From assembly GCA_041660045.1 (NCBI GenBank), contig JBAZXA010000001.1, forward strand, positions 620,001-684,000: a DNA stretch of 64,000 nucleotides, given 5' to 3'. Within the stretch, counting starts at the first letter, position 1, and each line of letters begins with the position of its first letter. This document shows, in pieces, positions 27,940 to 36,417 of the stretch. A program made the position numbers and the translations under genes. The stretch is from WM-3-3 sp041660045. GTDB lineage: Bacteria > Pseudomonadota > Gammaproteobacteria > Methylococcales > Methylomonadaceae. The notes under the pieces are model-generated. The model was not told where the DNA came from, searched no databases, and saw only the letters and a program-made list of their open reading frames with translations.

Positions 27940-30900
27940 ATGATAGAACATGTGATCGCGTTTTGCTTACAACAACGGCTAATGGTAATAGGTGCCACTA
28001 TTGCCATTGCCATCTCAGGCATATTTGCTTTTGAAAACCTACCTGTGCAGGCATTTCCAGACGTCCAAAATGTATTTGTACAAGTAGTAACCCAATACCC
28101 AGGGCAAGCGCCTGAAGAAGTGGAGAAGCTGATTTCACTGCCCTTGGAACGGGAAATGAACGGCCTGCCCCATTTAATGAATATGCGTTCAGTATCGATC
28201 TTTGGCTTATCGGTACTCACCTTAACTTTTGATGATAGCGCAGAAGACTATTTTTCCCGCCAACAGGTTTTGGAACGTTTACAAAATGCCGATATTCCCG
28301 ATGATGCTAAGCCCCAACTGGGGCCTTTGTCTACCGGTGTTGGAGAAATTTTACGTTATGTTATAGAAGCTAAGCATTTACCGTTAATTGAACAACGCGC
28401 CCTACAAGATTGGGTGATAGAACCTCGAATACGCTCGGTACAAGGTATAGCCGATGTGGTGTCTTATGGCGGTGGCGTTAAAGAATACAAGGTTTCCGCC
28501 AAACCTGACCAACTTAAAAATTACCATATAGACCTAAACCAGCTTTTCACTGCGATCGCTGTCAATAATACCAACACCGGTGGCGGCTATATTGAACACG
28601 GTGATGAAGCCTTGGTGGTTAGGGGCGTCGGCTTGCTCAAATCCGCCGATGAAATTGGTGAAATCGTCATCACCACCAATGATGGCGTACCCATTAGGAT
28701 TAAGGATGTCGCCCAGGTTAGTGTCGGCCCCCAACCCAGGACAGGTATTGTTGGCATGAACCATCGCGATGATGTGGTTGAAGGCATCGTGTTGTTGATT
28801 AAAGGCCGTGATGCCGTTGATGTCCTAAACGGTGTAAAGGAAAAAATTAAGGAATTAAATGATTTTGGCTTGCCACCCGGCGTTAAAATTAAACCAATAT
28901 ACGACCGCACAGAACTAGTAGGCCACACCATCCATACCGTAGAACATAATATGGTGGAAGGCGCGTTGCTAATCTTGATTATCTTATTAGTCTTTTTGCA
29001 GCGCTTTCTGGCCGCGCTGTTAGTGACCTTAATTATTCCTTTATCGCTACTATTTGCCTTTATTTTAGTCGATGCATTTGGCATTTCCGCTAACTTGATC
29101 TCCTTGGGCGCAATAGACTTTGGCATAATCGTTGACGGTGCCGTGGTATTGGTTGAGGCGGTCATGGTGCAAGCCACCTTAGATTTAAAAAACCAAGTGG
29201 ACCAAAGCCATTTAAGGCAATCCTTATTGGCCACCGCTACAGAAATGGGACGGCCGATATTATTTTCAAAAGCCATCATCATCATCGCTTTTTTGCCCAT
29301 ATTTACCTTCCAGCGGGTGGAAGCCAAAATTTTCTCACCCATGGCCTATACCTTAAGCTTTGCCCTAGTCGCCTCGATGTTGTTTAGCTTAACGTTTGTC
29401 CCAGCCATGCTGACTTACCTACTCGGACCAAGGCTGACAGAACGCCATAATGTCATAGTCGAGGGCATGGAAAAGCACTACCGTAAGCTTTTAGAATGGG
29501 TGTTGCGGCATGCAAAAATGGTATTTATTTCAGCGCTGATCGCCTTGGTATTAAGTTTTATGTCTATACGCTTTATCGGCAGCGAATTTATGCCGAAACT
29601 GGACGAAGGCAATATCTGGCTGACCATTACCCTGCCAACGCCGGTTTCATTAACCACGGCCAAAGACTTAGAACGCCAAGTACGCGGTAAATTAGAATCC
29701 TTTAGCGAAGCTAAAACTGTGCTCACACAACTGGGTAGGCCTGAAGATGGGACTGATCCTAAAGGTTTTAACAACTTAGAAGTCTTGATAGACCTTAACC
29801 CTAAAGACACCTGGCGTTACGCCAAAAAACAGGATTTAATCCAGGCCATGGACAAGGAATTAGCTATATACCCAGGTGTCCTGACCAATTTCTCACAAGT
29901 TATACAAGATAATGTTGAAGAAGCTATTTCAGGCGTTAAAGGTGAAATAGCCATTAAAGTCTTTGGCAGTGATTTAAAAACCTTGCAGGAACGTGGTGAT
30001 CAAATCACCCATATCTTAGCATCTATCCAAGGTGCTACAGATGTCGCAGCCGAACAGCAAGCAGGCCTAGCGCAAGTTATAGTGGAAATAGACCGCGCCA
30101 AAGTTTCACGTTACGGTATTAATATTGCCGATGTTGAGCGGGTGATGGAAATTGGTATGGGTGGTAAAGCCGCCTCACAATTTTTGGAAGGCGAACAACG
30201 CTTTAACATTACCGTCCGCTATGAAGAATCTGCCCGCAATTCGGTGGCAGGGTTAGAAAGCTTAACCGTTCCCACGCCCAATGGACAACGCATACCCCTC
30301 TCTGAATTAGCCACCATCAAGGTTAACCAAGGGGCTTCCCGCATCAGCCGTGAAGACAATATGCGCCGGATCGCTATCAAATGTAATTTAATAAACCGCG
30401 ATCAAGGCAGTTTTGTCGCCGAAGCCCAACAAAAAGTGGCTGCCCTAGTGGTTTTGCCACCCGGCTATCATATTGTTTGGAGCGGCCAATTTGAAAACCA
30501 GCAACGTGCCATGAAGCGCTTGTCGGTGATTGTACCCATCAGTTTAGGGCTGATCTTTATCTTGCTATTTTGGGCATTTTTATCCATCAAAAATGCCTTA
30601 TTGATTGTCATGAACGTGCCCTTTGCCATGATAGGAGGTTTGTTAATTTTATTAGCTACCGGCATCAACTTAAGTGTTTCGGCAGCCGTGGGATTTATTG
30701 CCTTATTTGGCATTGCCGTACAAAACGGGGTAATTTTAGTTTCGCAATTAAACAAGCTACGGCGGGAAGGCCAAAACCTGCATGATGCCATCGTCAATGG
30801 CTCGGTTAGCCGCCTGCGACCCGTGGTGATGACCGCGCTAATGGCCATGCTGGGACTATTCCCAGCCGCCCTGTCGACTAGCGTTGGCTCAGAAACCGCT

Positions 30901-31008
30901 AAACCATTTGCCGTGGTGATTATCGGCGGCTTAATGACAGCAACCCTCTTGACCCTAACCTTGCTGCCCGCCTTATACCGCTATTTTGCTGAGCGTGATG
31001 AACCTTAA
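27940..31008 (+). CDS. CzcA-like heavy-metal RND efflux pump
   Basis: Inner-membrane proton antiporter that exports divalent cations across the envelope. 1022 residues with twelve predicted helices and two large periplasmic loops. TM4 carries GAIDFGIIVDGAVVLVEA, the Asp/Asp/Glu pattern of heavy-metal pumps of the CzcA group; CusA-type monovalent pumps lack this DFG. Other family stretches: PVQAFPDVQNVFVQVVTQYPG at the N-terminus, and GFIALFGIAVQNGVILVSQ in TM10. CGGAG precedes the ATG. Exact metals (zinc, cobalt, cadmium or nickel) cannot be read from this alone. Confidence 0.9.
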   Translation: MIEHVIAFCLQQRLMVIGATIAIAISGIFAFENLPVQAFPDVQNVFVQVVTQYPGQAPEEVEKLISLPLEREMNGLPHLMNMRSVSIFGLSVLTLTFDDSAEDYFSRQQVLERLQNADIPDDAKPQLGPLSTGVGEILRYVIEAKHLPLIEQRALQDWVIEPRIRSVQGIADVVSYGGGVKEYKVSAKPDQLKNYHIDLNQLFTAIAVNNTNTGGGYIEHGDEALVVRGVGLLKSADEIGEIVITTNDGVPIRIKDVAQVSVGPQPRTGIVGMNHRDDVVEGIVLLIKGRDAVDVLNGVKEKIKELNDFGLPPGVKIKPIYDRTELVGHTIHTVEHNMVEGALLILIILLVFLQRFLAALLVTLIIPLSLLFAFILVDAFGISANLISLGAIDFGIIVDGAVVLVEAVMVQATLDLKNQVDQSHLRQSLLATATEMGRPILFSKAIIIIAFLPIFTFQRVEAKIFSPMAYTLSFALVASMLFSLTFVPAMLTYLLGPRLTERHNVIVEGMEKHYRKLLEWVLRHAKMVFISALIALVLSFMSIRFIGSEFMPKLDEGNIWLTITLPTPVSLTTAKDLERQVRGKLESFSEAKTVLTQLGRPEDGTDPKGFNNLEVLIDLNPKDTWRYAKKQDLIQAMDKELAIYPGVLTNFSQVIQDNVEEAISGVKGEIAIKVFGSDLKTLQERGDQITHILASIQGATDVAAEQQAGLAQVIVEIDRAKVSRYGINIADVERVMEIGMGGKAASQFLEGEQRFNITVRYEESARNSVAGLESLTVPTPNGQRIPLSELATIKVNQGASRISREDNMRRIAIKCNLINRDQGSFVAEAQQKVAALVVLPPGYHIVWSGQFENQQRAMKRLSVIVPISLGLIFILLFWAFLSIKNALLIVMNVPFAMIGGLLILLATGINLSVSAAVGFIALFGIAVQNGVILVSQLNKLRREGQNLHDAIVNGSVSRLRPVVMTALMAMLGLFPAALSTSVGSETAKPFAVVIIGGLMTATLLTLTLLPALYRYFAERDEP

Positions 31009-31017
31009 GGATAAATC

Positions 31018-31344
31018 ATGAAAGAAATAAGAGCTTATATACAACCCCATAAACTCAGCCAAATTACCATGGCGCTGATGGAAATACCTGGGTTTCCGGG
31101 CATGTCAGTAATGGACTGCGAAGGCTTTGGCCGGGAACGCACTGAACACACCCAAGAGTACAAGCCGTTTTTATCAAAAAAACGCATAGAAATTTTTGCG
31201 CCAGACAACTTGGTGGAACGTATCTTTGCCACCTTAATGAGCGTCGCCCACAGTGGCCATCATGGTGATGGCAAAGTTTATATTATCGATACCTTAGAAG
31301 GTGGCCGGATCAGCAACGGCGAAAGAAACGCTGATTTAGGCTAA
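31018..31344 (+). CDS. PII-like signalling protein of the efflux operon
   Basis: 108-residue small protein with a ferredoxin-like PII fold: KEIRAYIQPHKLSQITMAL at the start, then GFGRERTEHTQEYKP over the T-loop region, KKRIEIFAPDNLVERIFATL and SGHHGDGKVYIIDTLEG. It lacks the uridylylation Tyr context of GlnB and is 9 nt after the pump gene. A distinct PII subgroup found beside heavy-metal RND operons is known; this looks like one. A His pair (GHHGDG) sits near the ligand site. It may sense metal or nucleotides to gate the pump; that is inference. Confidence 0.82.
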   Translation: MKEIRAYIQPHKLSQITMALMEIPGFPGMSVMDCEGFGRERTEHTQEYKPFLSKKRIEIFAPDNLVERIFATLMSVAHSGHHGDGKVYIIDTLEGGRISNGERNADLG

Positions 31345-31399
31345 AGCCAGATACCCCGTTCTGGCCTAAGCACGTTAACATTCCAATCATCTTACTTGG

Positions 31400-32851
31400 A
31401 TGCACATCTTTAAGGCCTTATTTTTATGCACTTTTTTAGGTTCTGCTACTGTCCACGCCGAAACTAGCCCTGTCGAAGAAACGGATGAAAGCGGAGATTT
31501 TTCGATTATGCAGGCCTTATCCAAACAAGGCTGGCACGATCTAAACAATGAGCGTTGGAATGCCTATGGCCAAGCCACTTATATCAGCAGTGTGAAAGAT
31601 GCTTTCCCCGCAGCTTACAGTAATTTAAACGGCACTCCAAACTCCTTATCCACAAAGGCCGAGCGCAGTTTTACAGCTACCACTACGTTTTATTTAGGTT
31701 TTAAGGCGTGGACTGGCGGTGAGTTTTATGCCTCCCCGGAAATGATTTCAGAACTTCCGCTGTCTGGCCTTAAAGGCTTAGGTGCTAGTATCCAAAATTT
31801 TGAGCTGCAAAAAAACGGTTCAGAGAGCGCGCTTTGGTACTTGGCTAGGGTATTTTATCGGCAAACGATAAACCTTGGTGGCGAGCAATTCGCTGTAGGC
31901 TCAGGCCCCTTACAACTTGCAGGTTTACAAAGCAGCCGTCGTTTTGTATTAACGGCAGGCAACTACAGCGTGTTAGATATTTTCGATAAGAATGCTTATG
32001 CCAGTGACCTACGCCATCAATTTTTCAGCTTGGCATTTCTGGCCAATTCAGCCTATGACTTCGCAGCCGATGCCCGTGGCTATACCTGGGGTATCTCCGG
32101 TGAATACTTTTTTGATAATTGGACTTTTCGTTTTGGCCGCTTTATCACCCCAAAAGACCCTAACCAGCTGCCATTAAATTCTGCCATTTTTAAGTTTTAC
32201 GGCGACCAAGCCGAACTGGAACATAGGCATTTGCTCGCTGGGCAAGCTGGCGCCGTTCGCCTATTGGTGTATAGAAACCGGGAAAATATCGGCAGTTTTC
32301 GTGATGCCATCAATGCCTTTAACAACGACCCTAACCAGAATGCTGTCAATTGCGTTAACTTTAATTATGCCTCAAACAATGCCAGCGCCCCTGATTTATG
32401 CTATGTCCGCAAAGCCAATATTAAATGGGGCATAGGCATTAATCTTGAACAAAGCCTTAGCCCAGACATCGGTTTTTTCTTACGCGGCTTATATTCCGAC
32501 GGCAAAACAGAAGTTTATTCATACGCTTCCTCGGATCGGTCGTTATCTTTTGGGACCGCGATTAAAGGCACCCGTTGGGGTCGCCCTAAAGATGTCCTCG
32601 GCCTAGGCTATGCGCAAAGCTGGCTGTCCCAGGATCATATTGATTTTTTAAATTTAGGTGGTGTTGATGGTTTTATTGGCGATGGCCGAATTAATTACAA
32701 GCCCGAGCGGATAGCCGATATTTACTATCAATGCCATATTTTTAGCTCCACCTGGCTATCACTGGATTACCAACATGTCGCCAACCCTGCATATAACAGT
32801 GCGCGCGGCCCTGTTGATATTTACGGTGCCAGAGTACATTTTGAATTTTAA
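31400..32851 (+). CDS. OprB-like carbohydrate-selective porin
   Basis: 483-residue predicted outer-membrane beta-barrel. A signal peptide (MHIFKALFLCTFLGSATVHA) precedes alternating strands rich in aromatic residues, with the C-terminal residues IYGARVHFEF ending in Phe as outer-membrane proteins do. The middle resembles OprB family proteins: GEQFAVGSGPLQLAGLQSSRR, broken at about residues 160-180, and YTWGISGEYFFDNWTFRFGRF. It starts 55 nt after the PII-like gene and ends 43 nt before the P-type ATPase gene; it could be a read-through member of the block. Substrate unknown. Confidence 0.72.
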   Translation: MHIFKALFLCTFLGSATVHAETSPVEETDESGDFSIMQALSKQGWHDLNNERWNAYGQATYISSVKDAFPAAYSNLNGTPNSLSTKAERSFTATTTFYLGFKAWTGGEFYASPEMISELPLSGLKGLGASIQNFELQKNGSESALWYLARVFYRQTINLGGEQFAVGSGPLQLAGLQSSRRFVLTAGNYSVLDIFDKNAYASDLRHQFFSLAFLANSAYDFAADARGYTWGISGEYFFDNWTFRFGRFITPKDPNQLPLNSAIFKFYGDQAELEHRHLLAGQAGAVRLLVYRNRENIGSFRDAINAFNNDPNQNAVNCVNFNYASNNASAPDLCYVRKANIKWGIGINLEQSLSPDIGFFLRGLYSDGKTEVYSYASSDRSLSFGTAIKGTRWGRPKDVLGLGYAQSWLSQDHIDFLNLGGVDGFIGDGRINYKPERIADIYYQCHIFSSTWLSLDYQHVANPAYNSARGPVDIYGARVHFEF

Positions 32852-32894
32852 AGTACTAGCTAAACCTAGCACTTAGCCTACACCTTGGATAACT

Positions 32895-35423
32895 ATGCAA
32901 CAACCCAAAACAACGGACAGTGCTTTTTGGAGCACTTCTAGCGCTGAACAAATCAAACGCTTAAGCACAAGCGCTACCGGCTTAACCAGCGATGGTGCCA
33001 TAGAACGGCTTAAACACGCTAGCAATAACCAACTTAACAACCAGCACAGAGCAGGGCCTTGGCGCTTATTTTTTGCCCAATTTAAAAACTCCATCATCTT
33101 AATCTTATTATTTGCCACTGGGCTATCCTATTATTTGGATGACAAAATTGACGCGGCCATAATCTTAGTAATCGTTTTTATCAGCGGTTTTTTAGGGTTT
33201 TGGCAGGAAAAAGACGCCGCAAACGCCATTGCAAAACTGCTGGCTATGGTTCAATTAAAAGCCAAGGTTTTGCGTGATGGCTTAAGTCAAGAAATCCCTG
33301 TCGATAATGTTGTCCCAGGCGATATCGTCCTCTTAAGTGCTGGCGACCTAATTCCTGGTGATTGCCTGTTACTGGAATCGGACAGTCTATTTGTCGATGA
33401 AGCTTTATTAACCGGTGAAACTTATCCCGTCGAAAAACTACCCGGCAGCCTGCCCGCTGAGACACCGCTTAGCCAACGTAGTAACACCTTATGGCTAGGC
33501 ACCCATGTGCAAAGTGGTTCGGCAAAAGCTTTAGTGGTCAATACGGGTTTATCTACCGAGTTTGGCAAGCTCTCCGGGCGTCTTAAATTAACGGCCCCAG
33601 AGACCGAGTTTGAACGTGGCATTCGCCGCTTTGGCCAATTATTGATGGAAATCACCCTTATTTTGGTCATTGTTATTTTTGCGGTAAATGTCTATCTCCA
33701 TAAACCCATCGTTGATTCCTTCCTATTTGCCATGGCTCTTGCTGTTGGGCTAACCCCACAGTTGCTACCCGCCATTATCAGCATAAACTTGGCACATGGC
33801 GCAAAACGTATGGCCAAGCAAAACGTTATCGTCAAGCAGCTAGCCGCTATTGAAAACTTTGGCAGTATGAACGTTTTATGTTCTGATAAAACCGGGACAC
33901 TCACCGAAGGCGCGGTGCATCTGCACGATACGCTGGATTACACAGGTCTTGCCAATGAAAAAGTCGCTCTCTACGCCTATCTTAATGCAGTGTATGAAAC
34001 TGGTTTTAACAATCCTATAGACCAAGCCATACGCGAACATCGACAATTTGCCATTAACGGGTATAAAAAACTCAATGAAATTCCCTATGATTTTTATCGT
34101 AAACGCCTAAGTCAACTCATAGACATGCCTGAGGCCAATGTATTGATCAGCAAAGGTGCGGTAAGCAATATCCTTGCAGTGTGTAGCCATGCAGAACAAG
34201 CTGACGGCACCATAACCCCTTTGCCGGCGGTATTAGATGACATCAAAAATCGCTATGAAACCTACAGCCGACAAGGCTACCGGAGCTTAGGCATAGCTTA
34301 TAAAGCAATGCCTAAGGCCAGCAAAATATCGAAAACAGATGAAGTCGATATGCGTTTTTTAGGCTTTTTACTGTTTTTTGATCCGCCCAAAGCCAACAGT
34401 GCAGACACCATTAAACAACTGGCTGAGCTTGGCGTAACATTAAAAATTATTACCGGTGATAACCGCTATGTGGCCAGCTCCGTAAGCCAACAACTTGGTT
34501 TACAAAACCAGCGTTTGTTAACCGGCGCAGAAATAGCCCAAATGAGCGCATCAGCATTAATCCATCAAGTTGCCCAAACCGACTTGTTTACCGAAGTGGA
34601 GCCTAACCAAAAAGAACGGATTATTATCGCTTTAAAAAAAGCCGGCTTTGTCGTCGGCTATCTGGGTGATGGTATTAACGATGTGTCAGCCCTACATGCG
34701 GCTGATGTGGGTATTTCAGTTGACAGCGCAGCTGATGTTGCCAAAGATAGCGCGCAAATTGTACTACTGGAAAAAGATCTTAGCGTGCTAATCCAAGGCG
34801 TGCGCGAAGGCCGCATTACTTTTGCCAACACCTTAAAATATGTTTTTATGGCTACCAGCGCAAATTTTGGCAATATGTTCAGCATGGCTGGCGCTTCCTT
34901 ATTTTTACCCTTTTTACCGTTGCTACCCAAACAAATCTTACTGACCAATTTACTCACTGACATCCCTGAAACAACCATTGCAACAGACCAAGTCGATAGC
35001 CACATGGTACAACAGCCTCATCGCTGGAATATTAATTTCATCCGCAAATTTATGCTGACCTTTGGCCTAATCAGCTCAATATTTGATTTTTTAACCTTTG
35101 GCCTTTTAATCGGCTTGGAGGCATCCGATGAACAATTCCGTACCGGCTGGTTTCTAGAATCGGTTATCTCCGCAGCCTTAATTGTATTTGTGGTCCGCAG
35201 TAGCCAAAGTCTCTTTAAAAGCCGCCCCAGCAATTATTTAATGGCGTCCACTATTTCCATCATCCTAATAACCCTAAGCTTGCCTTACAGCCCATTGGCA
35301 AGTTACATCGGTTTTGTTCCACTGCCATTACCCTGGTTAGCCTTATTAAGTGTTATTGTTGTGCTTTATATCAGCACTGCAGAAATTGCCAAATATTGGT
35401 TTTATCGTTGGGTAAAACTTTAA
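32895..35423 (+). CDS. mgtA: MgtA-type (P3B) magnesium P-type ATPase
   Basis: Membrane cation pump. 842 residues, ten predicted helices. The phosphorylation motif is CSDKTGTLTEG; the TGE actuator motif is LLTGETYPVEK; the hinge is GYLGDGINDVSALHAADVG. TM4 has VGLTPQLLPAII and the downstream VIVKQLAAIENFGSMNVLCSD is very close to MgtA/MgtB, which import Mg2+. No N-terminal heavy-metal Cys motif exists. It is a little shorter than the E. coli enzyme. PPK2 follows after 30 nt. No Mg-riboswitch or long leader can be seen in the 43-nt upstream gap. Confidence 0.88.
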   Translation: MQQPKTTDSAFWSTSSAEQIKRLSTSATGLTSDGAIERLKHASNNQLNNQHRAGPWRLFFAQFKNSIILILLFATGLSYYLDDKIDAAIILVIVFISGFLGFWQEKDAANAIAKLLAMVQLKAKVLRDGLSQEIPVDNVVPGDIVLLSAGDLIPGDCLLLESDSLFVDEALLTGETYPVEKLPGSLPAETPLSQRSNTLWLGTHVQSGSAKALVVNTGLSTEFGKLSGRLKLTAPETEFERGIRRFGQLLMEITLILVIVIFAVNVYLHKPIVDSFLFAMALAVGLTPQLLPAIISINLAHGAKRMAKQNVIVKQLAAIENFGSMNVLCSDKTGTLTEGAVHLHDTLDYTGLANEKVALYAYLNAVYETGFNNPIDQAIREHRQFAINGYKKLNEIPYDFYRKRLSQLIDMPEANVLISKGAVSNILAVCSHAEQADGTITPLPAVLDDIKNRYETYSRQGYRSLGIAYKAMPKASKISKTDEVDMRFLGFLLFFDPPKANSADTIKQLAELGVTLKIITGDNRYVASSVSQQLGLQNQRLLTGAEIAQMSASALIHQVAQTDLFTEVEPNQKERIIIALKKAGFVVGYLGDGINDVSALHAADVGISVDSAADVAKDSAQIVLLEKDLSVLIQGVREGRITFANTLKYVFMATSANFGNMFSMAGASLFLPFLPLLPKQILLTNLLTDIPETTIATDQVDSHMVQQPHRWNINFIRKFMLTFGLISSIFDFLTFGLLIGLEASDEQFRTGWFLESVISAALIVFVVRSSQSLFKSRPSNYLMASTISIILITLSLPYSPLASYIGFVPLPLPWLALLSVIVVLYISTAEIAKYWFYRWVKL

Positions 35424-35453
35424 ATTAACGCTAAAAATTACCGCAGGTTCAAT

Positions 35454-36236
35454 ATGGAAAAAATATCTGACATCGAAACCAACATCCCTGACTATAAAAG
35501 CACCTTAAAACAGCTGCAAATAGAATTAGTAAAATTACAAAACCACCTGATTAAAAACAATGACAAAATCCTTATTATTTTTGAAGGCCGCGATGCCGGT
35601 GGCAAAGATGGTACGATCAAACGCATTACCCAGCATTTAAGCCCACGCGAAACCCGCGTTGTTGCCCTAGGCAAACCTTCTGACCGCGATCTTGGTTCCT
35701 GGTATTTCCAGCGCCATATCGCCCACTTACCGGCAGCCCAAGAAATGGTGTTATTTAACCGCAGCTGGTATAACCGTGCAGGCGTGGAACGCGTAATGGG
35801 CTTTTGTAGCGAAGCAGAATACGAAGAGTTTTTGCACACCGTGCCCAATTTTGAGCAACTTTTGGTGCGGTCCGGCATTAAACTGTTCAAATACTATTTG
35901 GATATTAGCCGCAACGAGCAAAAAAAACGTCTGAAGCAACGCGAAAAAGACCCGCTAAAACAATGGAAAATTAGCCCCATAGACAAAGCTGCCCATAAAC
36001 ATTGGGAAGACTACAGCCTAGCCCGTAACATTATGTTGGCACGTTGCCACCACATATCTGCACCCTGGACTATCGTGCGCGCCGACAACAAACAAGCCGC
36101 CCGGCTTAATCTGATCAAAGATTTACTCTGCCGGCTAGAGTACAAAGATAAAAACAAAGCGCTGGTACTAGCCGACACCAATATTATTTTCACATATGAA
36201 GAACGCTATCTGCACAATGGCATGATTGCGCCCTAG
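35454..36236 (+). CDS. ppk2: Polyphosphate kinase 2 (class I)
   Basis: Phosphorylates nucleoside diphosphates with polyphosphate (or the reverse). 260 residues, single PPK2 domain. Walker A is FEGRDAGGKDGTIKRI and Walker B NRSWYNRAGVERVMGF; the lid motif RDLGSWYFQRHIAHLP is characteristic. One-domain proteins of this size usually prefer diphosphates, which is only a family-level expectation. Start at ATG 35454, 30 nt after the P-type ATPase stop, so the two are likely cotranscribed; polyphosphate binds Mg2+, giving a plausible functional link. Confidence 0.93.
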   Translation: MEKISDIETNIPDYKSTLKQLQIELVKLQNHLIKNNDKILIIFEGRDAGGKDGTIKRITQHLSPRETRVVALGKPSDRDLGSWYFQRHIAHLPAAQEMVLFNRSWYNRAGVERVMGFCSEAEYEEFLHTVPNFEQLLVRSGIKLFKYYLDISRNEQKKRLKQREKDPLKQWKISPIDKAAHKHWEDYSLARNIMLARCHHISAPWTIVRADNKQAARLNLIKDLLCRLEYKDKNKALVLADTNIIFTYEERYLHNGMIAP

Positions 36237-36417
36237 CCTAGTGTTTCTTAAACATTGTCTAAGCCACTGTTACCCTAGACCCCCTAAAAGTGTTGTATCT
36301 AGTCAAACTCGCCGTTAGTAACTTCAAAAGCGATAGGCTCTAATACACATTGTTTACGCCAATGAGAGCAAACGACATTAATTAATGAAACGTAAAGACT
36401 AGACCAGGTTTTTAAAA

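Noticed and set aside
32852..32894. Magnesium riboswitch or mgtL-like leader ahead of mgtA
   Set aside because: The gap is only 43 nt, too short for a leader ORF or M-box.
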